A stretch of DNA of 64,000 bases. Origin: Nocardia sp. BMG51109 (lineage in GTDB: Bacteria > Actinomycetota > Actinomycetes > Mycobacteriales > Mycobacteriaceae). The stretch lies in NCBI RefSeq assembly GCF_000526215.1, contig NZ_JAFQ01000004.1, positions 930,001 through 994,000 on the forward strand, in the 5' to 3' direction. Position 1 is the stretch's first letter; each line of letters opens with the position of its first letter. The notes beneath the pieces were generated by a model. It worked only from the letters and a program-made list of their open reading frames with translations, was not told where the DNA came from and searched no databases. Positions 52,312 through 59,862 of the stretch are shown here, one piece after another. The position numbers and the translations under genes were made by a program.

Positions 52312-52629
52312 TCACAGGTTGGTGTGCCCGCCGCCGCCACCGCCACCGCCGCCGAGGCCGGCGGAGTCCATGTTGACCAGGGTGGACTTACCGCTGTTGA
52401 CAGCGTTGTTGAGCTCGTCGAGCTTCTTGTTCAGCGACTCGGACTCGTCGTGCCATTCGTTGGCGACCTTCACGAACTCGTCGTGCGCGTCACCCTTCCA
52501 GCCCCGGACCACCGCCTGCGCGGCGTCGTCGATCTCCTTGACCGACGTCCGCAGCGTGGAGATGGCGTCTTCCATTTGGCTGACTACGCTATCTACGCCA
52601 CCAGCTTCTACACCTACTGCACCTGCCAT
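52312..52629 (-). CDS. EsxB-like WXG100-family secreted protein
   Basis: 105 residues with W-K-G at residues 44-46 between two helices. The tail after residue 88 contains nine consecutive Gly and ends 'HTNL', a flexible C-terminus like the EsxB signal region although no YxxxD/E is evident. It precedes the EsxA-like gene in the same operon. Expected partner and export as for CFP-10/ESAT-6. Confidence 0.9.
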   Translation of the reverse strand: MAGAVGVEAGGVDSVVSQMEDAISTLRTSVKEIDDAAQAVVRGWKGDAHDEFVKVANEWHDESESLNKKLDELNNAVNSGKSTLVNMDSAGLGGGGGGGGGHTNL

Positions 52630-52723
52630 GACAGGATCCTTCCTTTACTACTGTGTCGAAATCCATCGTGGACGGCCTGAAATTCCGCCCGGGGAGAGGA
52701 GATTCGTCCTACTCGGTCGAGTC

Positions 52724-53515
52724 TTATTCGGGCGCCCACCTCCCCCCAGGCAGACCCTCGATCAGCGAGGCGACCGCCGAGGCCACCCGGTGATCACTGC
52801 CCGGTGTCATCGTGGCCCAGGTCTGGTGGTCGGCGGCGACGGTGGGCGCCACGACGATCCGCCCGTGCTCGGTGTCGTAGACCGCGACCGCGCCGGGCGC
52901 CGGGGTGGTCACGCCGTCACCGTGCCGATAGGCGACGATCTCGGTGACGGTGTGGCAGCTGCCGAACGCCATTCCGGCGACGGTGGCATCGCGGCCCTCC
53001 ATGCCGAGGGCGAAGAAGGCGTCGGTGTATTCGGCGCTGGTGGTGGCCTCGTCCAGCCGCCGCGCCAGGTCGTCGGCCGGCACCCGCAGGACGGCGATCG
53101 CCGCCGGAGCACAGGACGGCATGGCCCGCAGCACCGGCCGGGCCGGTGCGTCCGGCGCCTCGTCCACCCACTCCGACCGGACCTCGATATCGTCGCCGCG
53201 CCGCACGGCCAGCGCATGCTCGAGGCCCTGGCGGGCCAGGCAGATCCGCACCGTGCCGTCGCCCGAGTACACCCGGGCGGCCAGCTCCGACTCGGGCTGC
53301 GCCAGCACGCGCATGGCCTGGGCGACATCGTCGGTCACCTCACCGGAACCGTCGAATATGCCGGAGCGGGTGAGGTTGTCGACCGCCGCCTCCTGGGCGA
53401 GCTGCCACTCGCGGTAGTCGTCGTGCGCCGGGCCGACCGCCAGTGCCAGCGGCAGGGTTTGCACGCCGAGCCGGTCGGCCACCGCCAGGAGGCCGTCATT
53501 GGTCAGCACCGTCAT
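52724..53515 (-). CDS. espG: EspG, ESX secretion-associated PE/PPE chaperone
   Basis: 263 residues from ATG 53515, overlapping the PPE stop by 4 bp. The family pattern is seen in 'LTNDGLLAVADRLGVQTLPLALAV', 'DGTVRICLARQGLEHALAVRRGDDIEVR' and 'SAEYTDAFFALGMEGRD'. EspG binds the tip of PPE proteins in the cytosol and keeps PE-PPE pairs soluble until handed to EccA and EccC. Gene order PE-PPE-espG with overlapping ends supports the assignment. Confidence 0.9.
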   Translation of the reverse strand: MTVLTNDGLLAVADRLGVQTLPLALAVGPAHDDYREWQLAQEAAVDNLTRSGIFDGSGEVTDDVAQAMRVLAQPESELAARVYSGDGTVRICLARQGLEHALAVRRGDDIEVRSEWVDEAPDAPARPVLRAMPSCAPAAIAVLRVPADDLARRLDEATTSAEYTDAFFALGMEGRDATVAGMAFGSCHTVTEIVAYRHGDGVTTPAPGAVAVYDTEHGRIVVAPTVAADHQTWATMTPGSDHRVASAVASLIEGLPGGRWAPE

Positions 53516-54516
53516 GCGGGGCCTCCCGCCGCGGACTGATCCGGCTGCGGAGTCGCGTGCCGGGCCGGCTCGACGCCGCCGAGGACGGCGGGCGCCGCCT
53601 GCAGATCGGTGTCGGCACCGATGTGGTCGGCCTCCTCGCCGGGCAGGCTGGCGCGCGGAAAACGGGTGGCGTCGCCGCCGGCGGCCGGCGCCGCTCCACC
53701 CGGCGCCATCGGAATCGGGTTCGATGCCTCGCCGGGGGCATGGACCGGAACCGGTTGCGGGGTCGGCTGCTGGGTGGCCGCCGCCTGCGAGTGCATCGTC
53801 GCCGCCCGGTACTCGGTGAGCGGCCGCGGCACGGCCGCGATCGACGGAATCGCCAAGGCGCCCAACGGCATTCCGATACCACCGGACATGCCGGCCGGCA
53901 GGGTCGGGGCGGCCGCAGTGGCTGCGGTAGCTTCCTCGGAGGCCAGCGCCGTCTCCGGCGCCACCGCGGGCGGCGCGTTGTGCTGCCACGACGAGGCGAA
54001 CGGTTCGCTGGCGCCCTCGTAGGTGCGCATCACCCGGGACGCCAGCGCCTTCGCCGCGTCCTGGTCGGCGTCGGTCTGCGCGGCGACCGCCTTGATCGGG
54101 GCGCCCAGCATCGCGCCGACCATCTCCAGCGCCTGCTGCGCCTGCTGGATCACCTGCATATCGGTCACGTTCGGCATGGCCAGCAGGGCCACCTCGTACG
54201 CGACGACCTGGGCCTGGCAGCGGGCCGCGTTCTGCCCGGCCGCGGTGGCCGCCTCCGCCAGCCAGTCACGCAACGTGGAGATCTGCTCGATCACCTCGGG
54301 ACTGCGACCGGACTGCCACGCCGTGCGCAGGTCCATGATCGCCCGTTCGTACTCGACGACGGCCGAACCGAATGCCGCGGCCAGCCGCGTCCACGCGGCC
54401 GCGGCCTCCGCCATCGGGACCGCACCCGCGCCCGTGGTCAGCTCGCGCGCGAGCCGATCCGGCTCGCGCGCTTCCCATACCACGCCGGTGAACCCGGGTG
54501 TCGGTGGTTCGATCAT
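53512..54516 (-). CDS. PPE-family protein
   Basis: 334 residues from ATG 54516; an in-frame GTG at 54537 overlaps the PE stop (GTGA) and would add seven residues. The N-terminal ~180 residues are helical with 'PTPGFTGVVWEAREPDRLARELTTGAGAVPMAEAAAAWTRLAAAFG', 'LRTAWQSGRSPEVIEQI' (the PPE W-x-G/S turn) and 'RTYEGASEPFASSW'. The rest is Pro/Ala-rich. Strict 'PPE' residues are replaced ('IEPPTPG'). Sandwiched between PE and espG, it is the PE partner. Confidence 0.87.
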   Translation of the reverse strand: MIEPPTPGFTGVVWEAREPDRLARELTTGAGAVPMAEAAAAWTRLAAAFGSAVVEYERAIMDLRTAWQSGRSPEVIEQISTLRDWLAEAATAAGQNAARCQAQVVAYEVALLAMPNVTDMQVIQQAQQALEMVGAMLGAPIKAVAAQTDADQDAAKALASRVMRTYEGASEPFASSWQHNAPPAVAPETALASEEATAATAAAPTLPAGMSGGIGMPLGALAIPSIAAVPRPLTEYRAATMHSQAAATQQPTPQPVPVHAPGEASNPIPMAPGGAAPAAGGDATRFPRASLPGEEADHIGADTDLQAAPAVLGGVEPARHATPQPDQSAAGGPA

Positions 54517-54533
54517 CGACTCGTTCTGTCCTG

Positions 54534-54872
54534 TCACACGGTGTCCGCGCCACCGAGGTTGCCGGCGTTCGCACTGTCCATCGCCCCCAGCGTGGCGGCC
54601 TGCGCGCGCAGGGTCGCCGCGAGCTTGCGCATCTCGCGCACGCTGGCCTGGGCGCTGTCCAGATACGACGTGGCGACCTCGTTGGCGGAGTTCGCCGCTC
54701 GCACGGACACCTCGTCGGTCCCGGCCGATGGCACGGTGAGCGCCTGGGTCGCGGCCTCCAGGTCCGCGGACAGGCGATCTCCCAGTGCGTCCAGGCCGGT
54801 GGCCGCTCGCCCGGCTGCGGCCGGATCGAACTGCACGCCGCTGAAGACGCCTCCCGGTGTTTCGGTACTCAC
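54534..54872 (-). CDS. PE-family-like protein
   Basis: 112 residues, two predicted helices: 'VQFDPAAAGRAATGLDALGDRLSADLEAATQAL' and 'SVRAANSANEVATSYLDSAQASVREMRKLAATLRAQAATLGAMDSAN'. Length and position directly before a PPE gene identify it as the PE partner, although the literal Pro-Glu motif is absent. Cargo for EspG/EccA and EccC. Confidence 0.82.
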   Translation of the reverse strand: MSTETPGGVFSGVQFDPAAAGRAATGLDALGDRLSADLEAATQALTVPSAGTDEVSVRAANSANEVATSYLDSAQASVREMRKLAATLRAQAATLGAMDSANAGNLGGADTV

Positions 54873-54899
54873 GACGACCCTCCTCCTTCAAATCCCACG

Positions 54900-56375
54900 T
54901 CAGAGCGTGAGATCTTTGTCCGGTGGCGCTTCCGACACCTGATCGGGCGCGCCGACAACCGGTAGCGATACTCCTTCGATACGGCCGACCACTTCGTCGC
55001 CGTGCTGACCTGTGACGAGGTTGTTGCGCGCGCCGTCGTCGATCCCGCCGTCGCCGGCCCGCGCCCCGCCGGCGGCCGCCCCGCCGCCGCCCATCGGCAT
55101 GTAGCCGCCACCGCCGCCCGCCGCCGAACCGCCGATGGGTGACGACATTCCGCTGAGGTTGCCGCCGCCGGCCGCGGCGGCCGCCGAACCGCCTGCCGCG
55201 CCGCCGATTCCGGCCGCCTGCGTACCGGGCCAGGGCGCCAGCGGCGTAGGCGCGGCGGCGACGCCACCGACTCCACCCGCACCGCCGAGACTGCCCAGGC
55301 CGCCGCCCGCACCGCCGCCCCCGGAACCGAGGGCGCCGAGCTTGGCCGGATCCGTCTCCGAATGCTCGGCATCGATCGGTTTCGCGGTGCTCAGCGACGT
55401 GTTGGCCTTGGCCAGCTGGCCGATCTGCTGCCCCGCCTGGCCGACCGCGCTACCGGCGCTGAGCAGCGGGGTGATCATGCTCAGCAACTGCGTAACGTCC
55501 TGCGTGCCGGCATTCTTGACACCGGTCGGCGGCTTGGTGACCTTCACCTTGGTGCCGACCTGGCTCATCACGCCGCTGTGGCTGGCGAGCTCCGCCTTGG
55601 TCTTGACCGTGATCCCCAGCGCCTCGGCGATCGACTGGACCGTCGAGCTCACCAGGTACACGGCACCCGCGCCGGTGGCCGCCAGCAGCGGCGCCAGCGC
55701 CATCGTGGCCGACTGCTTGGTCACGACACCCGACATCAGGGCGCCGCCCGTCGCAACGCTTCCGGCGGCACCCGCCAGCGACGCCTTCTGCCCGACGCTC
55801 TGGTTCGCCAGCTGCGCCGTATTGTCTTGTGCCTCACTCGCCTTCTGGGACGCCTCCATGGCCGCCATGCCCTGCCAGACCGCCATCACGGCCTGTAGCC
55901 CGGTGGTGCCGAGCTGCATCACCGTCGACAGCACCTGGGTGACGCCGGACAGCATCTGGGTGGGGTCCTGCGGCATGCCCGGCAGCGCGATCGGCGCCGC
56001 CGGTGGGGGTGGGGGTGGTGGTGGCGGCGGCGCCCCGCCCTCCGCCGGTGCCTCACCCTGCGCCGCGGCAGGCTCGGCCGGTGGTGGCGGCGCGGGTTGC
56101 GGTGCGCCACCACCGAATTGGCCCGAGCCGAAGGCGGAGGCCAGATCGGTGAGCGGACGCATCAATGCCGCGGGATCGGGCAGCGGCACCGGCGGCAGGC
56201 CCGGGATCGGCGACGCGGCCGGAAACTGCGGCAGCGGCGGCAGCCCGAGGCTGTGCAGGATGTCGCCGACCGGCTGATCCAGCATCGGCGCCAAAACGCT
56301 GCCGCGCAACAGATCCAGCACGGTCGGATCCACCGGCGCGCCGTCGGGCGGTGGATTCATACCCGGCGTACTCAT
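54900..56375 (-). CDS. EspE/EspA-like secreted substrate, Gly/Ala/Pro-rich
   Basis: 491 residues. A Pro-rich front (ten consecutive Pro near 120) precedes a helical core (about 130-260) with 'MLSGVTQVLSTVMQLGTTGLQAVMAVWQGMAAMEASQKASEAQ' and the hydrophobic 'TMALAPLLAATGAGAVYLVSSTVQSIAEALGI'. A Gly/Ala-rich tail follows and a conserved-looking end 'ARNNLVTGQHGDEVVGRIEGVSLPVVGAPDQVSEAPPDKDLTL'. The plan resembles EspA/EspE of ESX-1, which are co-secreted with a small EspC/EspF partner; such a partner gene lies 21 bp upstream. Poly-Pro and poly-Gly make remote homology calls weak. Confidence 0.7.
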   Translation of the reverse strand: MSTPGMNPPPDGAPVDPTVLDLLRGSVLAPMLDQPVGDILHSLGLPPLPQFPAASPIPGLPPVPLPDPAALMRPLTDLASAFGSGQFGGGAPQPAPPPPAEPAAAQGEAPAEGGAPPPPPPPPPPAAPIALPGMPQDPTQMLSGVTQVLSTVMQLGTTGLQAVMAVWQGMAAMEASQKASEAQDNTAQLANQSVGQKASLAGAAGSVATGGALMSGVVTKQSATMALAPLLAATGAGAVYLVSSTVQSIAEALGITVKTKAELASHSGVMSQVGTKVKVTKPPTGVKNAGTQDVTQLLSMITPLLSAGSAVGQAGQQIGQLAKANTSLSTAKPIDAEHSETDPAKLGALGSGGGGAGGGLGSLGGAGGVGGVAAAPTPLAPWPGTQAAGIGGAAGGSAAAAAGGGNLSGMSSPIGGSAAGGGGGYMPMGGGGAAAGGARAGDGGIDDGARNNLVTGQHGDEVVGRIEGVSLPVVGAPDQVSEAPPDKDLTL

Positions 56376-56396
56376 TCGATATCCTCGGCGCCTCTA

Positions 56397-56708
56397 TTAC
56401 GCGTCGACGGCGCGAATGGAATCGCCCGAACCATGATCGGTCGTCTCATAGGTTCCGGCGGCCTCGTGCGCGGTCAATGCCGTTCCGGCATGGACGGCGG
56501 CCAATTCCATCACCGAGGACAGATGATTGGCCTGGGCCCCGGCAAAAGACAGCAGGAATTCCTGGCCGATCAACCCGAAAACGGGAACGCACGCCGCCAT
56601 CGTCGCGGCCTGGTCCACCGACCCGGCGCTCGCCACACCGGCCGCCATCGCCGCCGAAGAGTGTCCGTAGGAACGCAATGCGTCGGGGGTCACTTCCACA
56701 TGATTCAT
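56397..56708 (-). CDS. EspF/EspC-family ESX secretion partner protein
   Basis: 103 residues from ATG 56708. Matches the EspC-type (DUF2580) pattern: 'VEVTPDALRSYGHSSAAMAAGV', 'AACVPVFGLIGQEFLLSFAGAQANHLSSVMELAAVHAGTALTAHEAAGTYETTD'. The YETTD near the C-terminus is a YxxxD type VII secretion signal. Length equals that of mycobacterial EspF. It probably forms a heterodimer with the EspE/EspA-like protein encoded directly downstream. Confidence 0.85.
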   Translation of the reverse strand: MNHVEVTPDALRSYGHSSAAMAAGVASAGSVDQAATMAACVPVFGLIGQEFLLSFAGAQANHLSSVMELAAVHAGTALTAHEAAGTYETTDHGSGDSIRAVDA

Positions 56709-56804
56709 GATCCTCATCCAATCCCGAAGCATCTCACGATGTTTCGTTGCGCTGCCCTTTGTTGCCTATCCGTTCCGCAACCGTGACGTGTTAACGACAT
56801 GCGC

Positions 56805-57104
56805 TCATCCCCCCTGCTCGGCATTGAACGCTTCGACCAACTCCGCCTGCTCGCCGAACGCGCGCGCGGCGGCGGCGCGGGCCGTGCCCACCAGCGCGGA
56901 TTCGAACTCGTCCGGTGTCATCTGCCGAATCGCCTCCGTGAACCGCAGGTCCAGCAGCGTCGCCGAGCCGTCCACGGTCACGGTCACCGCGCCGTCGGGC
57001 GACGTCTCGGTGACCTCGATACCGTTGAGCGAATCGCCCAGATCCTGAATACGATTCAGCTGGCCCTGCACCCGGGCGATCAGCTCGTCCATCGTCTCGA
57101 CCAT
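56805..57104 (-). CDS. YbaB/EbfC-like protein (EspL-like position)
   Basis: 99 residues with the YbaB pattern: N-terminal helix 'DELIARVQGQLNRIQDLGDSLNGIEV', a central sheet 'GAVTVTVDGSATLLDLRFTEAIRQMTPDEFESALVGTARAAAARAF'. ESX-1 loci encode EspL, a member of this fold, in a similar context. Met5 is an alternative start. It probably dimerises and may bind DNA or stabilise Esp factors. Confidence 0.8.
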   Translation of the reverse strand: MVETMDELIARVQGQLNRIQDLGDSLNGIEVTETSPDGAVTVTVDGSATLLDLRFTEAIRQMTPDEFESALVGTARAAAARAFGEQAELVEAFNAEQGG

Positions 57105-57121
57105 GAATCACCTCACCGGAC

Positions 57122-57484
57122 TCATACCGAACGCAGCCAGCTGTCGGGCTGCGTCTCATATTCTTGCTCTTCGACGATCTCTTGACGAGCCACCGTTTCC
57201 TTGGTGGGCAAGCCGGCCAGGGACAACATCTCCGGCGTATATCCTGCCTGCTCCAGATACTCCCGTCGAGCCAATCCGGCCCGGCCGGCGGACTTCTTGC
57301 ACAGTCTTAATATTTCGTTAGCCAACGTGTCGGGTTCACGTTGCAGTTGGTCGGGCTCGATCCGAATCCCCAGGGGCAAACCACGTTCCGCGGTCCGCAC
57401 GACGATCGACCCGGTCAATGACGAGGCAGTGAACTCTTGCGGAAACTCCTCCGCATCCGGCCGATCCGGGTTCTCATCTGTCAT
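57122..57484 (-). CDS. EspH-like / YbaB-related small protein
   Basis: 120 residues; acidic start 'TDENPDRPDAEEFPQEFTASSLTGSIVVRTAERGLPLGIRIEPDQLQREPDTLANEILRLCKKSAGRAGLARREYL'. The succession of a beta strand, 'I.(P).L....LANEI' and a basic helix recalls EspH (Rv3867) of ESX-1, itself related to YbaB. The assignment rests on pattern and position only. It is 17 bp upstream of the YbaB-like gene, probably one operon. Confidence 0.65.
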   Translation of the reverse strand: MTDENPDRPDAEEFPQEFTASSLTGSIVVRTAERGLPLGIRIEPDQLQREPDTLANEILRLCKKSAGRAGLARREYLEQAGYTPEMLSLAGLPTKETVARQEIVEEQEYETQPDSWLRSV

Positions 57485-57570
57485 AGCTGGCCTCTCTCAC
57501 ACGCTGCCCTGTAAGGATGTCATGATCATCGAGTTCCCGGAGCCGACTCGTCCGTGCCGCCGGCCATGAC

Positions 57571-59322
57571 TCACTCTCCCGTCCGGTGGGAGGATTCGGA
57601 AGTTCCCGACCACCGTTGCTGGAAGCGTTGTTCGAATCCGTCGATGAATACCTCGGGGGCCTCCGAGGAGCTGGATTCCTCGATGACGCCGTCGTCGGCG
57701 ATGTAGTAGAGGGCGCGGCCGATGGCGATCTCGCCGGGGGCCACCGGGACGAACACCATCCAGCCCGCCGAGACGCGTTCGGCCACCAGCTGGGCGATGG
57801 GATAGTTCGTGGTGTCGAGGCCGGAGGCACGCAGGTGGTCGGCCACCCGGGAGATCGCCTCCTCCTCCGACAGCCGGCCGGGAACCTCGGCCACGACACC
57901 GGCCAGCGAGAGTTGCGAGAGGGCGACGGCGATCCGCTGGCGCAGCTCCTCTTCGCGCGGGGGCGGCGCGGATTCTGTTGCGCCGGAAGGGGGCTCGCCC
58001 TCGCCCGGCTCGGCGGGCGCCTCCCGCACCGGAAGACCGGCCTCGAAGACCTCCGCCACGGTGCGATCGGTGACCACGAAGGCCTCCGCCGCCGCGACGA
58101 GATCCTGTGCGGCCGAACGCAATCGCGGATCCGACGACTCCGGGAAGGCGCGGCACACCACATCCGCCGTGACCTCGCTGGACCAGACGCCGGGCACGGC
58201 GGTATCGAATCCGTCGGGCGCGGGTTCCTCGCCGCAGTACCAGCTTCCGGCGCTCCACCAGTAGCAGAACGACAGCAGACCGTCGCGCGCGCGGGCGTTC
58301 AGCACCGGGTTCACGACCCATTCCGGGGCGCCGCGATACAGCTCCGGGAGATCGGCGCCGGTGTTGTAGGCCGCGTCCAGCCGCGGCGCGTCCCAGACCC
58401 CGCCGGACAGCACCGCCCGGTCGCCCGGGAGCAGGTAGAGCGTGGAACCGCTGTGCGAGGAACCCTCGAACAGGGCCAGCGACGGCATCACCCGCGCGCC
58501 CCAGGGCGACTCCAGTGCGGCGTAGACCGCGGCCACGGCCGCCCACCGGGACCACAGCACCGGCAGCGGCGGGAGCACGGCGTCCACCCGGGTGGCCGCG
58601 TGGCGGCGGGCGCCATCGGCCGCGGCCCGGACCGGATCGCGCAGTTGCCGGTCACCGTGCCGGATGTAGGCGGCCAGCCAGACCGGCAGCCGCTGACGCG
58701 GAAATGCCTCCAGATCAACGCGATACGATTCGGGATCGAGCAGCTGGCCCTCGGGAAAGGGCTCGTCGCCGTAGTCGTAGTCGGCATCCATCAGGCCGGC
58801 GGCGTTCATCCGCAACACCATTCGCCACCACGGCCCCGACGCCAGCTGCGCCGATACCTCCCGCTGCGCCCGGACGATATCCAGGACGCCCTCGGGCGGG
58901 TCGATCGCGAGGGCCCGTTCGCCGCCGTCGGAGTACACGATGCTCACCGCGGCGTCGGAGACCGTGACGGCGAACTGCGCCACCAACTCCTGCCAGCCCT
59001 CCGGCCCGGCCGCGGCCAGCGCGCGGGCGATCTCGTGCACCAGCCGGCGCGCCTGCTCCTCGACGAACTCGGAACCGGAGGCCGGGCGCGCGTTCTGCAG
59101 CGCGGCGCCCAAGGCGAATCCGATATCGGGAGCGGCCTCCGGGGATTCGGCGTCCGGGGCGCCGGGCGTCGCCTGCGCGGCATCGGTCACCGTCGCGGCG
59201 GCATCGGACGCCGGACCGGGAGCGGTATCGGGCCCGACGGGTGTCTCGCCGACACCTCCCGACACCACGTCCGGCTCCGATTCGCGGGCGGTCTCGAAGC
59301 CTCGCTGCCCATCATTCGTCAC
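57571..59322 (-). CDS. Hypothetical protein with possible immunity-type C-terminal domain
   Basis: 583 residues from GTG 59322, which has GGGGAAGGG seven bases upstream; ATG 59379 would give 602 residues but lacks a ribosome-binding site. Residues 1-75 are disordered. Two globular parts follow: 'SEFVEEQARRLVHEIARALAAAGPEGWQELVAQFAVTVSDAAVSIVYSDGG' (about 85-135), and a central Trp/Tyr-rich part 'LSFCYWWSAGSWYCGEE'. The C-terminal 'YPIAQLVAERVSAGWMVFVPVAPGEIAIGRALYYIADDGVIEESSSS' resembles Imm35/YrhB-like immunity folds. No signal or membrane segment. It may protect against, or chaperone, the giant protein upstream; this is inference. Confidence 0.75.
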   Translation of the reverse strand: MTNDGQRGFETARESEPDVVSGGVGETPVGPDTAPGPASDAAATVTDAAQATPGAPDAESPEAAPDIGFALGAALQNARPASGSEFVEEQARRLVHEIARALAAAGPEGWQELVAQFAVTVSDAAVSIVYSDGGERALAIDPPEGVLDIVRAQREVSAQLASGPWWRMVLRMNAAGLMDADYDYGDEPFPEGQLLDPESYRVDLEAFPRQRLPVWLAAYIRHGDRQLRDPVRAAADGARRHAATRVDAVLPPLPVLWSRWAAVAAVYAALESPWGARVMPSLALFEGSSHSGSTLYLLPGDRAVLSGGVWDAPRLDAAYNTGADLPELYRGAPEWVVNPVLNARARDGLLSFCYWWSAGSWYCGEEPAPDGFDTAVPGVWSSEVTADVVCRAFPESSDPRLRSAAQDLVAAAEAFVVTDRTVAEVFEAGLPVREAPAEPGEGEPPSGATESAPPPREEELRQRIAVALSQLSLAGVVAEVPGRLSEEEAISRVADHLRASGLDTTNYPIAQLVAERVSAGWMVFVPVAPGEIAIGRALYYIADDGVIEESSSSEAPEVFIDGFEQRFQQRWSGTSESSHRTGE

Positions 59323-59468
59323 GGTACGGCCCTTCCCCGACTGCCGCGCCGACAGTGGCGTTCCCTCATCGACAGCCATCACTAGCGATGTCTCAACGAT
59401 ACTAATGTTCGCTCATCGGGCCCAAGGCGATTAGACCCGAAATACTTTGTCACGCCATCGGCTGTTCG

Positions 59469-59744
59469 CTATCTGTCGCCGTACAGCAGTTGGTACTGCG
59501 CGCGCAGCTTGTCGCGGTAGCCCGCGGCGTGTGAGCCGTCGAGTTGGCCCGCGAACGCGGTGCGCGCGGCGGCCAGCAGGTCGTCGGTCACTTCCGGATA
59601 CGCCCGGGCGACCGCCCACAGCGCGTCCTGGGTCTCGGAATCCAGACCGGTCTCAGTGTGCAGACCGCCGCCCGACGACGCCGACGCCAGTTCCTCGTCG
59701 AAGTTCTGCCGCAGCTCATCATCGGTCGGCCGGGGCCTCACCAT
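59469..59744 (-). CDS. Small hypothetical protein, unknown
   Basis: 91 residues, 'TDDELRQNFDEELASASSGGGLHTETGLDSETQDALWAVARAYPEVTDDLLAAARTAFAGQ'. Helical and acidic, no signal, no WXG turn. It lies between the giant protein and the 583-residue protein on the same strand and probably shares their transcript. It ends 'YRDKLRAQYQLLYGDR'. Confidence 0.7.
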   Translation of the reverse strand: MVRPRPTDDELRQNFDEELASASSGGGLHTETGLDSETQDALWAVARAYPEVTDDLLAAARTAFAGQLDGSHAAGYRDKLRAQYQLLYGDR

Positions 59745-59862
59745 GACATGACCTCCTCATCTGTGGGCCGCACCTGCCTGGCACGCCACCATGATCCATC
59801 AGGACCGCCGGTGCCGTCCATCCGAACGGAATTCGGACCAATCGGGCGCCACGGCGAGTGCG

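Noticed and set aside
57586-59385. A ~600-codon plus-strand frame opposite the 583-residue hypothetical gene
   Set aside because: The minus strand has the better start context, operon position and protein-like composition; the plus strand is Arg/His/Gly-rich.
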